From Streptococcus oralis (GTDB lineage Bacteria > Bacillota > Bacilli > Lactobacillales > Streptococcaceae), in assembly GCF_019929345.1 (NCBI RefSeq), contig NZ_JAHZPJ010000005.1, positions 1 to 64,000 of the forward strand: a DNA stretch of 64,000 bases, read 5' to 3'. Position numbers and translations under genes: made by a program. Positions 24,835 to 34,348 of this stretch are shown piece by piece. Under the pieces are notes generated by a model. The model made no database searches. It had not been told where the DNA came from and was given only the letters and a program-made list of their open reading frames with translations. How positions within the stretch are numbered: the stretch's first letter is position 1; each line of letters begins with the position of its first letter.

Positions 24835-26610
24835 TTATTTGATTGCGCGTGATTGCAATCCTTCTTCTTCCAAGAAGAGGCGGAATGGTACGAGTTCTTC
24901 TGCTTCGTATTTTTCCTTGAAGGCTTTGATTGCTTCTTCTGAGTGAAGTTTTGGATCCAATTCAAGTACTTCTACTGGAAGTGGACGATGTTGAGAGATG
25001 CGAGCATCGATAACAACAGTTTTACCTTCTTTGTTCAATTTAACAGCTTCTGCAACAACTGCATCGATATCTTCGATACGGTCAACTGTAAATCCTACAG
25101 CACCTTGCGCTTCAGCGATTTTCGCATAGTCAGCATTAGGGAAGTCACAACCAAACAAGTGTTTGTTTGTGTCTTCGTATTTGTCCTTGATGAAGGCATA
25201 TTTACCATTTGAGAAGACAACGTTGATAACTGGAAGGTCGTATTGAACGTTTGTGATAACGTCTGGGTAGCACATGTTGAATGCACCGTCACCCATGATG
25301 TTCCATACTTGGCGATCTGGATTGTCTTTCTTAGCAGCGATACCACCAGGAAGGGCAATACCCATTGTCGCAAAGAGTGGAGATGTACGCCACATGTTCT
25401 TAGGTGTCATGTGAAGGTGACGAGTAGATGTTTGAGTAGTGTCACCTACGTCGATTGAGTAGATAGCGTCTTGGTCAGCATGTTTGTTGATTGCATTGTA
25501 AACTTGGTACAATTGCAACTCACCCTCAGTTTTACCTTCGAGTTTGTTCATGTAATTACGCCAGTTTTGGTTGTTCTTCACGTTTGCACGCCACCATGGA
25601 GTAGACTCAACTGGGTTTACTTTATCAAGGATAGCTTTCGCTGCTTGACCTGCATCACCAAGGATAGAAGCGTCAAGGGCATGACGTTTACCAAGTTTGT
25701 AAGGGTCGATATCGACTTGGATGAATTTTTCAGTGTTCTTGAAGGCTTCGTAAACTTCAGCAAATGGGAAGTTTGAACCAAGGAAAAGAACTGTGTCTGC
25801 TTCAAAGACCACTTCGTTGGCTGGTTTCCAACCAACACGGTAAGCAGAACCTGTCAAACCTTCGTAGTTCCATTCAAAAGCTTCAAAGTTTTTACCAGTT
25901 GTGATGATTGGTGCTTTGATTTTACGTGACAATTCAGTAATCACTTCACCTGCTTTAACACCACCGTAACCAGCATAGATAACTGGGCGTTCAGCATTGT
26001 TCAAGATTTCAACAGCTTTGTCGACTTCAACTTCGTTCAAGGCAGGAGCGATGAATGAACGTTCGTACGAACCTGAACCGTAGTATGAGTTTTCATCGAT
26101 TTCTTGGAAACCGAAGTTTACTGGAATTTCAACAACAGCTGGACCTTTTTTAGAAACTGCAGCACGGCAAGCTTCGTCAATTACTTTTGGTAATTGCTCA
26201 GCGTATGCTACACGTTTGTTGTAGACAGCGATACCGTTGTACATTGGGTTTTGGTTCAATTCTTGGAAGGCATCCATGTTGAGTTCGTTAACAGGACGTG
26301 ATCCAAGGATAGCAAGGAATGGAGTGTTATCCATAGCTGCATCGTAAACACCGTTAATCAAGTGAGTCGCACCTGGACCACCTGAACCAACTGCAACCCC
26401 GATTGAGCCGCCGAATTTAGCTTGCATAACCGCTGCAAGAGCACCTGTTTCTTCGTGGCGAACTTGCAAGAAGCGGATATCTTTGTCTTCAGCCAAAGCA
26501 TCCATCAATGAGCTGAGTGTTCCTGATGGGATACCGTAGATGGTGTCTACGCCCCATGTCTTCAATACGTTGAGCATTGCTGCAGATGCAGTAATTTTCC
26601 CTTGAGTCAT
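24835..26610 (-). CDS. spxB: Pyruvate oxidase
   Basis: 591 residues; converts pyruvate, phosphate and O2 into acetyl phosphate, CO2 and H2O2 with ThDP and FAD. The N-terminal PYR domain has the catalytic glutamate region [10 protein letters not shown], the middle FAD domain spans about 190-340, and the C-terminal ThDP domain carries MGDGAFNM. This is the main H2O2 source of Mitis-group streptococci and yields ATP through acetyl phosphate. AAGGAGAG stands before the ATG. Two cre-like palindromes lie upstream (26650-26684), in line with known CcpA control. Confidence 0.97.
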   Translation of the reverse strand: MTQGKITASAAMLNVLKTWGVDTIYGIPSGTLSSLMDALAEDKDIRFLQVRHEETGALAAVMQAKFGGSIGVAVGSGGPGATHLINGVYDAAMDNTPFLAILGSRPVNELNMDAFQELNQNPMYNGIAVYNKRVAYAEQLPKVIDEACRAAVSKKGPAVVEIPVNFGFQEIDENSYYGSGSYERSFIAPALNEVEVDKAVEILNNAERPVIYAGYGGVKAGEVITELSRKIKAPIITTGKNFEAFEWNYEGLTGSAYRVGWKPANEVVFEADTVLFLGSNFPFAEVYEAFKNTEKFIQVDIDPYKLGKRHALDASILGDAGQAAKAILDKVNPVESTPWWRANVKNNQNWRNYMNKLEGKTEGELQLYQVYNAINKHADQDAIYSIDVGDTTQTSTRHLHMTPKNMWRTSPLFATMGIALPGGIAAKKDNPDRQVWNIMGDGAFNMCYPDVITNVQYDLPVINVVFSNGKYAFIKDKYEDTNKHLFGCDFPNADYAKIAEAQGAVGFTVDRIEDIDAVVAEAVKLNKEGKTVVIDARISQHRPLPVEVLELDPKLHSEEAIKAFKEKYEAEELVPFRLFLEEEGLQSRAIK

Positions 26611-26649
26611 AATGATAACTCTCCTTCAAAATAATTTCATACATTTACA

Positions 26650-26684
26650 AAAAGCGCTTTTATATGTTGTTTGAAAGCGATTCA
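26650..26684 (-). promoter_or_regulatory. spxB upstream region with two cre-like sites and a weak promoter
   Basis: AAAAGCGCTTTT (26650-26661) is a perfect 12-bp palindrome with a cre core, and TGAAAGCGATTCA (26672-26684) is a second near match to the CcpA consensus. A possible promoter, TTACTG - 18 - TATAAA (26688-26659), overlaps both. CcpA control of spxB is reported for streptococci; the exact sites here are inferred. Confidence 0.5.
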
Positions 26685-26801
26685 GTAAATTTACAATCCT
26701 AATTTACCACATTTACTTTGAGTATCCTAAGAATGTGCTCAGAAGTTTGCATTCTCTATTACAGCACAGGTTGAAAATGCTTCGCAGAACTGTTTTATAA
26801 T

Positions 26802-26825
26802 AAAAAAGCGAGCAAGCTCGCTTTT
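26802..26825 (-). terminator. Terminator of the copper operon
   Basis: Perfect 10-bp stem (26804-26813 with 26816-26825) overlapping the end of copA, with a T tract on the minus strand. Confidence 0.85.
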
Positions 26826-29046
26826 AGTCTATTTTGCTAAAGTTTAGCATGAGTGAACTGGTTAAAACAGATACAGAACTAAAGGCCATGGCTAGACCAG
26901 CCAGTTCTGGATTGAGGGCCAATCCAATTCCTGAAAAGACCCCTGCTGCAACCGGAATTCCGATAACATTATAGATAAAGGCCCAGAAGAGGTTGAGAAG
27001 AATACGATTGAAGGTTCTCTTACTCATATCAAAGGCTCGAACCACTCCTGTCAAATCATTGTGAGTAAGAACAATCCCTGCCGACTCAATAGCAATATCA
27101 GTTCCTGCGCCCATGGCAATCCCGACATCTGCCACACTGAGGGCTGGCGCATCATTAATACCATCTCCGATAAAGGCTACTTTACCAGTCTGTTGTAGTT
27201 GATGGATTTCATGGGCTTTTTCTTCTGGCAAGACACCAGCAATAACCTCTTCGATTCCGATCTGATCTGCAATGGCACGCGCGACGCCAGCATTATCTCC
27301 TGTCAGCATAACTGTTCGGAGACCACGTTTTTTCAGCTGACTGATGGCAAGCTTGGCATTTTCTTTGGGAATATCTTGCAAGGCAAGCAAGCCTTTAATT
27401 TCATTGTCAACAGCCAAGAACACAACTGTTTTAGCTTCTTTTTCCAGTTTTTCAAGTTTTTCCTGATAAGCGGTCGAAATATCCATGCCATCTAGCATTT
27501 TAGCATTTCCGAGCAAGACTTGTTTCCCATTGATTTGCCCTGAAACACCTTTTCCGTGCAAGGCTTGAAAATTTTCTACAGTATGAAGCTCAAGTCCTGC
27601 TTCAGTCGCTCGCTTAACAATAGCCTCAGCCAGTGGGTGTTGAGAAGATTCTTCCAAAGAGGCAGCTAAGCCAAGTACTTCTGTCTCGTCGCCAATGATA
27701 TCGGTGACCACTGGTTTTCCTTCCGTCAAAGTTCCTGTTTTATCAAAGACGAGAGTTTGGACTTTCTGGATTTCCTGTAAGACGGTTCCATTTTTGAGGA
27801 GAACTCCCATCTTGGCACTACGTCCTGTCCCTACCATGAGAGCTGTTGGTGTTGCAAGACCTAGGGCACAAGGGCAAGCGATAATTAAAACTGCCACCCC
27901 ATAAAGGAGAGAGGTCACAAAGCTAGCTCCAAGCAAGACAAACCAAATCCAAAAAGTCAAAATCGCTAAAATGACAACTGCTGGGACAAAAATCCCTGAA
28001 ATTTTATCTGTCAAGTCCTGAATCGGCGCACGACTGGTCTGAGCTTTCTTCACAAAATCCACAATCTGAGCCAAAACAGTCTCTGAACCAACTTTTTCTG
28101 CTTTAAAAATAAGAGTCCCGCTATTATTGATGGTGGAACCAATGACCGTATCTCCAACCGTTTTGTCTACTGGCAGGCTCTCACCTGTCACCATGGATTC
28201 GTCAATACTGGAGACGCCTTCGACAACAACACCATCAACCGCAATCTTTTCACCGGGACGCACTCGAATCAGGTCACCTACCTTGACTTGCTCCAAGGGG
28301 ACTTGAACATAGTTATCCTCACGCAAGACTTCTGCAATTTTAGCCTGCAAGTCAAGTAATTTCTCCACAGCTTGGGAAGTATTTTTCCGCATTTTCTCCT
28401 CAAAAACGGCTCCCATAAGAACGAAGAAGAAGATAAATGCAGCACTTTCAAAGTAAACGGGGAGACCAGCGAAGAGGGCAACTAAGCTATAGAAATAGGC
28501 CACTAGGGTTCCCAGAGCAACCAAGGTATCCATGTTGGCATTGTGCTTTTTAAAACTAGCCCAAGCACTTTGGATATAAGGACCACCTGCTACTAGCATA
28601 ATCGGTGTTGTGGCTAAAAAGGTTCCCCAACGCATGACTTGGTGACTAATTCCTCCTGTCGACATACCAATCATGAGAATCACAAGAGGCACAGTAAAGA
28701 TACTAGTAATCCAAAAGCGCTGTAAAAGTGATAGAGATTTTCGAGTCTTCTCAACTACGGTATAACTCCCCTTTTGCATCTTCATACCACAAGAAAATTC
28801 ATGTTGACCTAATTCTTGAGGTGTAAAACGAATTGTCTTCTCTTCATCCACGCCGATTGGTTCCAAGATACCTTCTTCTTCAAAAAGAATTTCCTTGTAA
28901 CAGTTTGAAGGTGTGGCACGATGAAAGGTGATCTCAGCTGGAATCCCTTTTTGAAGTTGGATATGGGCCGGATGATAGCCTGTTTCAGCTCGGATACGGA
29001 TTTTTTGAATGCCATTTTCTAGGCTTGCTTTCACAATTTCAGTCAT
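26824..29046 (-). CDS. copA: Copper-exporting P1B-type ATPase
   Basis: 740 residues. It exports Cu(I) across the membrane. The CPC transport motif ([13 protein letters not shown]), phosphorylation site [10 protein letters not shown]1B histidine SQHPLAEA and [10 protein letters not shown] are all present. The N-terminal 95 residues are not the usual ferredoxin-like CxxC domain but a cupredoxin-like domain ending in [10 protein letters not shown], the same type as CupA, as known for the pneumococcal pump. Last gene of copY-cupA-copA, 9 bases after cupA. Confidence 0.97.
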   Translation of the reverse strand: MTEIVKASLENGIQKIRIRAETGYHPAHIQLQKGIPAEITFHRATPSNCYKEILFEEEGILEPIGVDEEKTIRFTPQELGQHEFSCGMKMQKGSYTVVEKTRKSLSLLQRFWITSIFTVPLVILMIGMSTGGISHQVMRWGTFLATTPIMLVAGGPYIQSAWASFKKHNANMDTLVALGTLVAYFYSLVALFAGLPVYFESAAFIFFFVLMGAVFEEKMRKNTSQAVEKLLDLQAKIAEVLREDNYVQVPLEQVKVGDLIRVRPGEKIAVDGVVVEGVSSIDESMVTGESLPVDKTVGDTVIGSTINNSGTLIFKAEKVGSETVLAQIVDFVKKAQTSRAPIQDLTDKISGIFVPAVVILAILTFWIWFVLLGASFVTSLLYGVAVLIIACPCALGLATPTALMVGTGRSAKMGVLLKNGTVLQEIQKVQTLVFDKTGTLTEGKPVVTDIIGDETEVLGLAASLEESSQHPLAEAIVKRATEAGLELHTVENFQALHGKGVSGQINGKQVLLGNAKMLDGMDISTAYQEKLEKLEKEAKTVVFLAVDNEIKGLLALQDIPKENAKLAISQLKKRGLRTVMLTGDNAGVARAIADQIGIEEVIAGVLPEEKAHEIHQLQQTGKVAFIGDGINDAPALSVADVGIAMGAGTDIAIESAGIVLTHNDLTGVVRAFDMSKRTFNRILLNLFWAFIYNVIGIPVAAGVFSGIGLALNPELAGLAMAFSSVSVLTSSLMLNFSKID

Positions 29047-29055
29047 ATCATTCTC

Positions 29056-29427
29056 CTATTCTACAATCATCTTGCCGTGCATCATATTCATGCCACAAGA
29101 GAAACCATACTCTCCAGCCTGCACAGGCGTGATTTCCACTACATACTCTTCACCCATTGGCAGGTCCGCATGTACACCAAAATCTGGAAAGACAATCTGA
29201 TCCAGACAGGGTGAAGGATCCTTACGGTCAAAGATAATGCGGGCTGGAACCGATTTCTTGAAGATAATCAACTCAGGCGTATAGCCTCCCATGACTTCCA
29301 CTCGGATCTCTTGGTAGCCATTTTTTTGCTGGGCCTTCTGTCCAGATTTTTCAGGCTTTTTGAAAAACCAAAACAAGATAAACGCGATAAGGGAAATACA
29401 AATAAGGGTTACAATACTATTTAACAT
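29056..29427 (-). CDS. cupA: Membrane-anchored copper chaperone CupA
   Basis: 123 residues: one N-terminal membrane helix (about 3-20), a short linker and a cupredoxin-like copper domain with the Cu ligands in FSCGMNMMHGKM at the C-terminal end. In pneumococcus it binds Cu(I) at the membrane and hands it to CopA. The copper domain is clearly related to the N-terminal domain of the adjacent CopA. Confidence 0.95.
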   Translation of the reverse strand: MLNSIVTLICISLIAFILFWFFKKPEKSGQKAQQKNGYQEIRVEVMGGYTPELIIFKKSVPARIIFDRKDPSPCLDQIVFPDFGVHADLPMGEEYVVEITPVQAGEYGFSCGMNMMHGKMIVE

Positions 29428-29437
29428 GACGGCTCCT

Positions 29438-29833
29438 TTACATACAATTACATTTTACTTCTGTTACAGCGCTAGCTTTTTTCTCAGAAATCACAGCTTC
29501 CAAGTCTTCCAAGTCAGCCTGAGTGAAATCACATTCGACAATCAAGTCAGCCAACAAGTTCTTAATCCTACGAGAACAAACCTTGTCTTTGATATCTTGG
29601 ACAAGCAAGTCTCGACTTTGATCCAGAGTCAAAAGGGCTGAATAGATAAAGGACTTGCCCTCTTTTTTCCTAGTCAGGCACTCTTTCTCAACCAAACGAG
29701 CCAAAAGGGTCTGAACTGTGGACTTGGACCAGTCAAACCGCTCCGCAAGAACCTTGATCAAATCCGTACTGGTCTGCTCGCCCTGCATCCAAACAATCTT
29801 CATAACCTGCCATTCTGCATCTGAAATCTGCAT
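29438..29833 (-). CDS. copY: Copper-responsive repressor CopY
   Basis: 131 residues, BlaI/MecI-type winged helix (DAEWQVMKIVWMQGEQTSTDL; the recognition helix WSKSTVQTLLARL). The C-terminus has one CxC pair (Cys128, Cys130) that binds Zn or Cu(I); copper binding releases DNA. I start at ATG 29833 behind GGAGGGG; the open frame begins 10 codons earlier. Two cop boxes lie just upstream, so it represses its own operon. Confidence 0.95.
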   Translation of the reverse strand: MQISDAEWQVMKIVWMQGEQTSTDLIKVLAERFDWSKSTVQTLLARLVEKECLTRKKEGKSFIYSALLTLDQSRDLLVQDIKDKVCSRRIKNLLADLIVECDFTQADLEDLEAVISEKKASAVTEVKCNCM

Positions 29834-29851
29834 CAACACCCCTCCAAAATC

Positions 29852-29903
29852 TACATTTGTCAATCATAGCTCTAAGTATACTCTCAAAATCTACATTTGT
29901 CAA
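29852..29903 (-). promoter_or_regulatory. cop operon promoter with two cop boxes
   Basis: Minus strand: TTGACA (29903-29898), 17 bases, TATACT (29880-29875). GACAAATGTA occurs at 29901-29892 (over the -35) and at 29861-29852 (between the transcript start and the ribosome site). Both match KACANNYGTA, the CopY operator. Confidence 0.9.
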
Positions 29904-29994
29904 TTATAAATCTCCTTATTTCTTCGAAAAATAGAATTTTAATCATATAAGGAGAGATTTACAGTCAAATTTTACTATATAAACTATAAAAATA

Positions 29995-30003
29995 TGCTAT
30001 ACT
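29995..30003 (+). promoter_or_regulatory. Extended -10 promoter for thiD
   Basis: TGCTATACT, about 15 bases before the TPP riboswitch; no clear -35. Confidence 0.6.
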
Positions 30004-30018
30004 GTAGAAAAAAGAAAA

Positions 30019-30104
30019 CAACCACTAGGGGTGCGTAAAGCTGAGATTAATGACTGTTATACCCTTTGACTCAATCTAGGTAATGCTAGCTGATGGAAGT
30101 GGAA
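30019..30104 (+). ncRNA. TPP riboswitch of thiD
   Basis: THI-box sequence: GGGGTGC (30029-30034 region), GCTGAGA, ACCCTT, and the TAATGC...GATGGAAG end, closed by a P1 of CCACT (30022-30026) with AGTGG (30098-30102). The 3' P1 strand can instead join a hairpin with ATTTCC/TTCC at 30130-30140, a possible switch. Binding of thiamine pyrophosphate should lower thiD expression. I see no strong terminator, so control may be at translation. Confidence 0.92.
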
Positions 30105-30197
30105 ATGATAATGTCGACTACCAGTCTTCTATTTCCTTCCTAAAACAGACTTGCTTGTTCTTAAAAATACAAACTTCAGTTGGTTGGGAGGTTTTAG

Positions 30198-30989
30198 ATG
30201 ACTTATTTACCCGTTGCTCTGACCATTGCTGGGACAGACCCTAGTGGCGGTGCTGGCATTATGGCTGATTTGAAGTCGTTCCAAGCTAGAGATGTCTATG
30301 GAATGGCAGTTGTGACCAGTCTTGTCGCTCAAAATACCAGAGGCGTTCAATTAATCGAGCACGTCTCCAACCAAATGCTGAAAGCTCAATTAGAAAGTGT
30401 CTTTTCGGATATCAAGCCTCAGGCTGTAAAAACTGGTATGCTGGCAACTACTGAAATCATGGAGATTATCCAACCCTATCTTAAAAAGCTGGACTGCCCC
30501 TACGTGCTTGACCCTGTTATGGTCGCAACAAGCGGTGATACCCTGATAGATACTAGTGCGAGAACCTACCTAAAAACAAACCTGCTTCCACTTGCGACTA
30601 TTATTACACCCAATCTTCCTGAGGCAGAAGAAATTGTTGGTTTCTCAATTCATAATCCAGAAGACATGCAACGTGCTGGTCGCCTGATTTTAAAAGAATT
30701 TGGTCCTCAGTCTGTGGTAATCAAAGGTGGTCATCTCGAAGGCGGTGCCAAGGATTTCCTCTTTACCAAGGAGGAGCAATTTGTCTGGGAAAGTCCACGA
30801 ATTCAAACCTGTCATACCCATGGTACTGGATGTACCTTTGCAGCAGTGATCACGGCTGAACTAGCCAAGGGGAAGACCCTTTATCAGGCAGTCGATAAGG
30901 CCAAGGCCTTTATTACAAAAGCCATCCAAGACGCCCCTCAACTCGGTCATGGTTCTGGTCCAGTCAACCATACAACTTTTAAAGATTAA
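30198..30989 (+). CDS. thiD: Hydroxymethylpyrimidine (phosphomethylpyrimidine) kinase
   Basis: 263 residues, ribokinase-like; phosphorylates HMP and HMP-P for thiamine synthesis. Marks: TIAGTDPSGGAGIMADLKSF at the N-terminus, HTHGTGCTFA anion hole near residue 213 and the closing GHGSGPVNH. GGGAGG lies six bases before the ATG. It faces the thiamine operon on the other strand, and both units have their own TPP riboswitch. Confidence 0.96.
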   Translation: MTYLPVALTIAGTDPSGGAGIMADLKSFQARDVYGMAVVTSLVAQNTRGVQLIEHVSNQMLKAQLESVFSDIKPQAVKTGMLATTEIMEIIQPYLKKLDCPYVLDPVMVATSGDTLIDTSARTYLKTNLLPLATIITPNLPEAEEIVGFSIHNPEDMQRAGRLILKEFGPQSVVIKGGHLEGGAKDFLFTKEEQFVWESPRIQTCHTHGTGCTFAAVITAELAKGKTLYQAVDKAKAFITKAIQDAPQLGHGSGPVNHTTFKD

Positions 30990-31032
30990 GAAAAAAACTC
31001 TCTAGTTCCCACTTTAAGGGAATTAGAGAGTT
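30990..31032 (-). terminator. Terminator of the thiamine operon, shared with thiD
   Basis: A 15-bp stem (30996-31010 with 31018-31032, one mismatch) lies between convergent thiD and thiE. A seven-base T tract is on the minus-strand side. Confidence 0.85.
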
Positions 31033-31670
31033 GTTGATGAGGAAATAATGTCATCCAGCTTTGTTAAAAAGGCGTGCGCTTTTGCCTCAATATCTTCTGC
31101 CTGCATCAGATCCCTGACGACAGCGACCCCAGCTATACCAGTTGCAGCAAGTTGGTCAATGTTCTCTGACGTCAAGCCTCCAATAGCAACTACTGGAATG
31201 GCTACCGTTTGGCAAATGGTTTTCAAGGTTGAAATCAGGGTGATAGGTGCATTTTCTTTGGTCATAGTCGGGAAAATGGCTCCTGTTCCCAAGTAATCCG
31301 CACCTCCTTCTTCTGCTTCGAGGGCTCTTTTAACCGTTTTAGCAGTGACACCGAGGATTTTGTCAGGACCCAAGACTTGGCGGGCAACCGAAACTGGTAG
31401 TTCATCGTCGCCAATATGCAAACCTGCAGCATCTACTGCAAGACAAACATCTAAACAATCATCGATAATCAAGGGTACCTGATAGGCATCTGTTATTTCC
31501 TTGACTTGTTTTGCCAGTTGATAGTATTGATTGGTTGTGAGTTTTTTTTCTCGTAGTTGGATGATGGTAACGCCTGAACGGCAGGCCGTCTCCACTTTTT
31601 CAAGAAAGCTTTCCAAGGAATCTTGGTAGCGATTGGTTACCAGATATAGTCTGAGTGCTTCTCTATTCAT
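31023..31670 (-). CDS. thiE: Thiamine-phosphate synthase
   Basis: 215 residues, TIM barrel; joins HMP-PP and thiazole phosphate to thiamine phosphate. Visible: IIQLREK, the pyrophosphate/metal region [20 protein letters not shown], and the [11 protein letters not shown] phosphate loop. I start at ATG 31670, which has AAAGGAG inside the end of thiM; the gene overlaps thiM by 8 bases. The longer frame to 31691 is not needed. Confidence 0.95.
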   Translation of the reverse strand: MNREALRLYLVTNRYQDSLESFLEKVETACRSGVTIIQLREKKLTTNQYYQLAKQVKEITDAYQVPLIIDDCLDVCLAVDAAGLHIGDDELPVSVARQVLGPDKILGVTAKTVKRALEAEEGGADYLGTGAIFPTMTKENAPITLISTLKTICQTVAIPVVAIGGLTSENIDQLAATGIAGVAVVRDLMQAEDIEAKAHAFLTKLDDIISSSTTL

Positions 31671-32469
31671 AAATATCTCCTTTGATTTCATCTAGCCAAT
31701 TTTCGTCTCTTTTTAGGAGAGAGAGCTGATTGAGAGTTTGAAAGCGGAAATCTTCCAATCCCATTCCTTGAACAAGAATTCTCTCAGCAGAAATATTAAG
31801 ATAAGAAACCGCTAGACAAGAAGCTTCAAAGGTTGTCTTTCCTTGGCTTAGAAAAACGGCTGTCAAGGCTCCAACCAGATCTCCTGTCCCTGTTATCCAA
31901 TCTAATTCTGCACAGCCATTTCCCAATACAGCAACCTGGTTCTTCGAAACGATGAGATCCTTGGGTCCAGTGACTAGGAACGACATACCAGGATAGGTCT
32001 GACACCAGTCTTTCAAGACTTGAAGCAAATCTTCAGTTTCTTGATCTTTAGCACTCGCATCGACCCCGACTCCGTGGTGTTTTAAACCAACAAGACTTCG
32101 GATTTCCGACATATTTCCTTTAAGGACTGTGGGCTTGTATTCTAAAAGATCTCTGACTAGTCCCTTACGAATGGGTGACGCTGATACACCAACCGCATCT
32201 ACTACCATTGGGAGAGAAGCTTGGTTTGCATAAGTAGCTGCCATACGGATTGCTTTCTCCTTCTCTGCTGACAAATGCCCCAAATTGATGAAGAGAGCCT
32301 GGCTTTGCTTAGTAAAATCAAGAACCTCACGAGGGTCATCTGCCATGACTGGTTTGCATCCCAGAGCCAAAATACCATTGGCTAGCATCTCGCAGGAAAT
32401 CTCATTGGTGATGCAGTGAATTAAGGAACTGGTTGCTAGAGGGAAAGGATTTGTCAATTTCTGCATCAT
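31663..32469 (-). CDS. thiM: Hydroxyethylthiazole kinase
   Basis: 268 residues, ribokinase-like; phosphorylates the thiazole moiety in salvage. The N-terminal [20 protein letters not shown] and the GTGDLVGA loop near residue 196 are family marks; the GTG-C-x of many members is D here. It overlaps thiW by 4 bases (ATGA) and thiE by 8, so translation is coupled. Confidence 0.93.
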   Translation of the reverse strand: MMQKLTNPFPLATSSLIHCITNEISCEMLANGILALGCKPVMADDPREVLDFTKQSQALFINLGHLSAEKEKAIRMAATYANQASLPMVVDAVGVSASPIRKGLVRDLLEYKPTVLKGNMSEIRSLVGLKHHGVGVDASAKDQETEDLLQVLKDWCQTYPGMSFLVTGPKDLIVSKNQVAVLGNGCAELDWITGTGDLVGALTAVFLSQGKTTFEASCLAVSYLNISAERILVQGMGLEDFRFQTLNQLSLLKRDENWLDEIKGDIYE

Positions 32470-32990
32470 TCTATCCTTTCTCCAAAGAAATATCCCTGCA
32501 CTTTTTTAAAGAATTCCTGCTTGATTAAAAATCGAAAGGCGAGGAAAGCTATGGCTGTACCAATCAAGGTCGCTCCGAAAAATCGCGGAGTATAAATAAA
32601 CCAACTGAGCTTCGCCGCAGATCCTGTAAAGAGAACCATAACAGGATAGGAAACAATGGAACCGATAACCCCTGTTCCCAAGATTTCTCCTAGGGCAGAA
32701 AAGTAAAATTTTCGACCATACTTATAAAAGAGACCTGCAAGGAGGGCTCCAAAGGTAGCTCCTGTTAGGGCTAAAGGGGGAATGCCTTGAGTAGACATAC
32801 GGATAAAGGCTGTCACTGTAGCCATTACCAAGGCATAAACAGGTCCCATCATGATTCCTGCTAGAATATTGACTACACTGGACATCGGTGCCATTCCCTC
32901 AATCCGAAAGATAGGCGTAAGGACTACATCAAGGGCAATCATCATGGATAAAATAGTTAATTTGTGAACTTGTAGTTGGTGGTTTCTCAT
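32466..32990 (-). CDS. thiW: ThiW family ECF substrate-binding membrane protein
   Basis: 174 residues, five or six membrane segments, with the S-component look of energy-coupling-factor transporters. ThiW is predicted to take up thiazole for thiamine salvage, and here it lies directly before thiM, its expected user. It probably shares the EcfT and ATPase encoded in the same operon or housekeeping ones. Confidence 0.85.
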   Translation of the reverse strand: MRNHQLQVHKLTILSMMIALDVVLTPIFRIEGMAPMSSVVNILAGIMMGPVYALVMATVTAFIRMSTQGIPPLALTGATFGALLAGLFYKYGRKFYFSALGEILGTGVIGSIVSYPVMVLFTGSAAKLSWFIYTPRFFGATLIGTAIAFLAFRFLIKQEFFKKVQGYFFGERIE

Positions 32991-32993
32991 TTT

Positions 32994-33686
32994 CTATTTC
33001 TTCTCTTTTTCTAAGGACTGCAAATCACTCATCCAGGTTTGATGTTGGTAAGCCATCTCCCAAAACTTAGCTTCCATGTGGACACTTCGGTGGAAGGCCT
33101 CTAGCATTTTTTGTTTGTCCGTCTCGTCGCTTTCTCGATAGAGCTGATTGACCAGGGCTTCTTCCTCTTTAATCTGCTGCTCTAACTCATCCGTAATATA
33201 AGTTTCAATCCATTGTTGGTAGAGAGGATTTGGGGATGGTTTAAGATTAAGCGATTTGCCTATATCATGATATAGCCAAGGACAAGGCAGCAAGCTCGCA
33301 AAAGCAATGCCCAAGTTTGACTCTGCAAATTGCCGATAAATATGAGAAATATAATGATAACAAGTTGGAGCGATTGGATGTTGCTCCATTTCCTGGTCGC
33401 TGATTCCTAATTCCTTGAAAAATTGTTGGCGGATAAACAACTCACCCTCCACTAGACTCTGAGCATTTTGTTTCAAGAGTCTTTTCATCTCCTCGTTTGA
33501 AGTCTTATCAGCCAAGAGGTGATAGGCTTCTGAAAAAGACTTCAGATAGTAGGCATCCTGAATCAGGTAATAGCGGAAAATAGAAGGTTCTAACGTTCCC
33601 TCTTGTAACTGTAAAACAAATGGGTGATGAAAGGAAGCCTGCCAAGCTTCCTTGGATAATTCCATCGCAATATCTGTAAATTCCAT
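32994..33686 (-). CDS. tenA: TenA family thiaminase II / aminopyrimidine aminohydrolase
   Basis: 230 residues, all-helical TenA fold; hydrolyses degraded thiamine or amino-HMP so that HMP can be reused by ThiD. The active-site cysteine is in ASLLPCPWLYHDIG near residue 133, and the final helix has the conserved FWEMAY. AAAGGAG precedes the ATG. Its place among transport and kinase genes fits salvage. Confidence 0.93.
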   Translation of the reverse strand: MEFTDIAMELSKEAWQASFHHPFVLQLQEGTLEPSIFRYYLIQDAYYLKSFSEAYHLLADKTSNEEMKRLLKQNAQSLVEGELFIRQQFFKELGISDQEMEQHPIAPTCYHYISHIYRQFAESNLGIAFASLLPCPWLYHDIGKSLNLKPSPNPLYQQWIETYITDELEQQIKEEEALVNQLYRESDETDKQKMLEAFHRSVHMEAKFWEMAYQHQTWMSDLQSLEKEKK

Positions 33687-33696
33687 AATAACTCCT

Positions 33697-34347
33697 TTAT
33701 AGAAACAAACTGGTTTGAAGCAATAAAAAGAAAAGTAGGTAGATCAATTTTGTCCTCTGAGAAATATAAAAAGTCCGATAACTATTCTCCAACTGTGCAT
33801 GTTCGTCATATCCATGTGCAGACAGAGCTCTCAAGTAGAGATGGCGCCATCTAAAGACCGTCATCAGAACCTTGCTGTAAATCAAGGGCGACCAAACATG
33901 CAATTTTTGACCACGCAATAAGCAAGCTTCCTTGAGGGACTTGATTTCTTGTTGAATGAGGGGATAGGCATTGAATACCACAATTAAGGCATAGGCCCAA
34001 GACCGTGATAACCCCTTTTGAGCCAAGTACAAGAGAAGCTCTTTTAAGGAAATACTGGAAACAAAGACAAGGCCGATACAAACCGTCACAAAAGCCCTCG
34101 TCCCAAGTATCACTGCCTGCGAAGCATCCCCATGTAACTGAATTGCCCAGTAATTAGCCAAAGATGGCAAAATGGCGAGTACAATCATCCAAGCCAACAT
34201 TTTAAATCGACGATAATAGAGCATAAAGAGGATGCAAAATGCGACTACAGAAAGATTAAGAGCAATCAAAGGAATGAAAGATGTTTCCAAGGATAAAATG
34301 AGAAAGAAGAGGCTGATAACTGGTGTCTTGGTTGCTACTTTGATCAT
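33697..34347 (-). CDS. ECF transporter transmembrane T component (CbiQ/YkoC-like)
   Basis: 216 residues, about five membrane helices in the N-terminal half, and a coupling region with the charged motif SLKEACLLRGQK (A-R-G type motif that contacts the ATPases). It should join the S component (35735) and the double ATPase (34349) to form a YkoEDC-type importer for a thiamine precursor. It starts 1 base after the ATPase stop. Confidence 0.88.
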   Translation of the reverse strand: MIKVATKTPVISLFFLILSLETSFIPLIALNLSVVAFCILFMLYYRRFKMLAWMIVLAILPSLANYWAIQLHGDASQAVILGTRAFVTVCIGLVFVSSISLKELLLYLAQKGLSRSWAYALIVVFNAYPLIQQEIKSLKEACLLRGQKLHVWSPLIYSKVLMTVFRWRHLYLRALSAHGYDEHAQLENSYRTFYISQRTKLIYLLFFLLLQTSLFL

Positions 34348-34348
34348 A

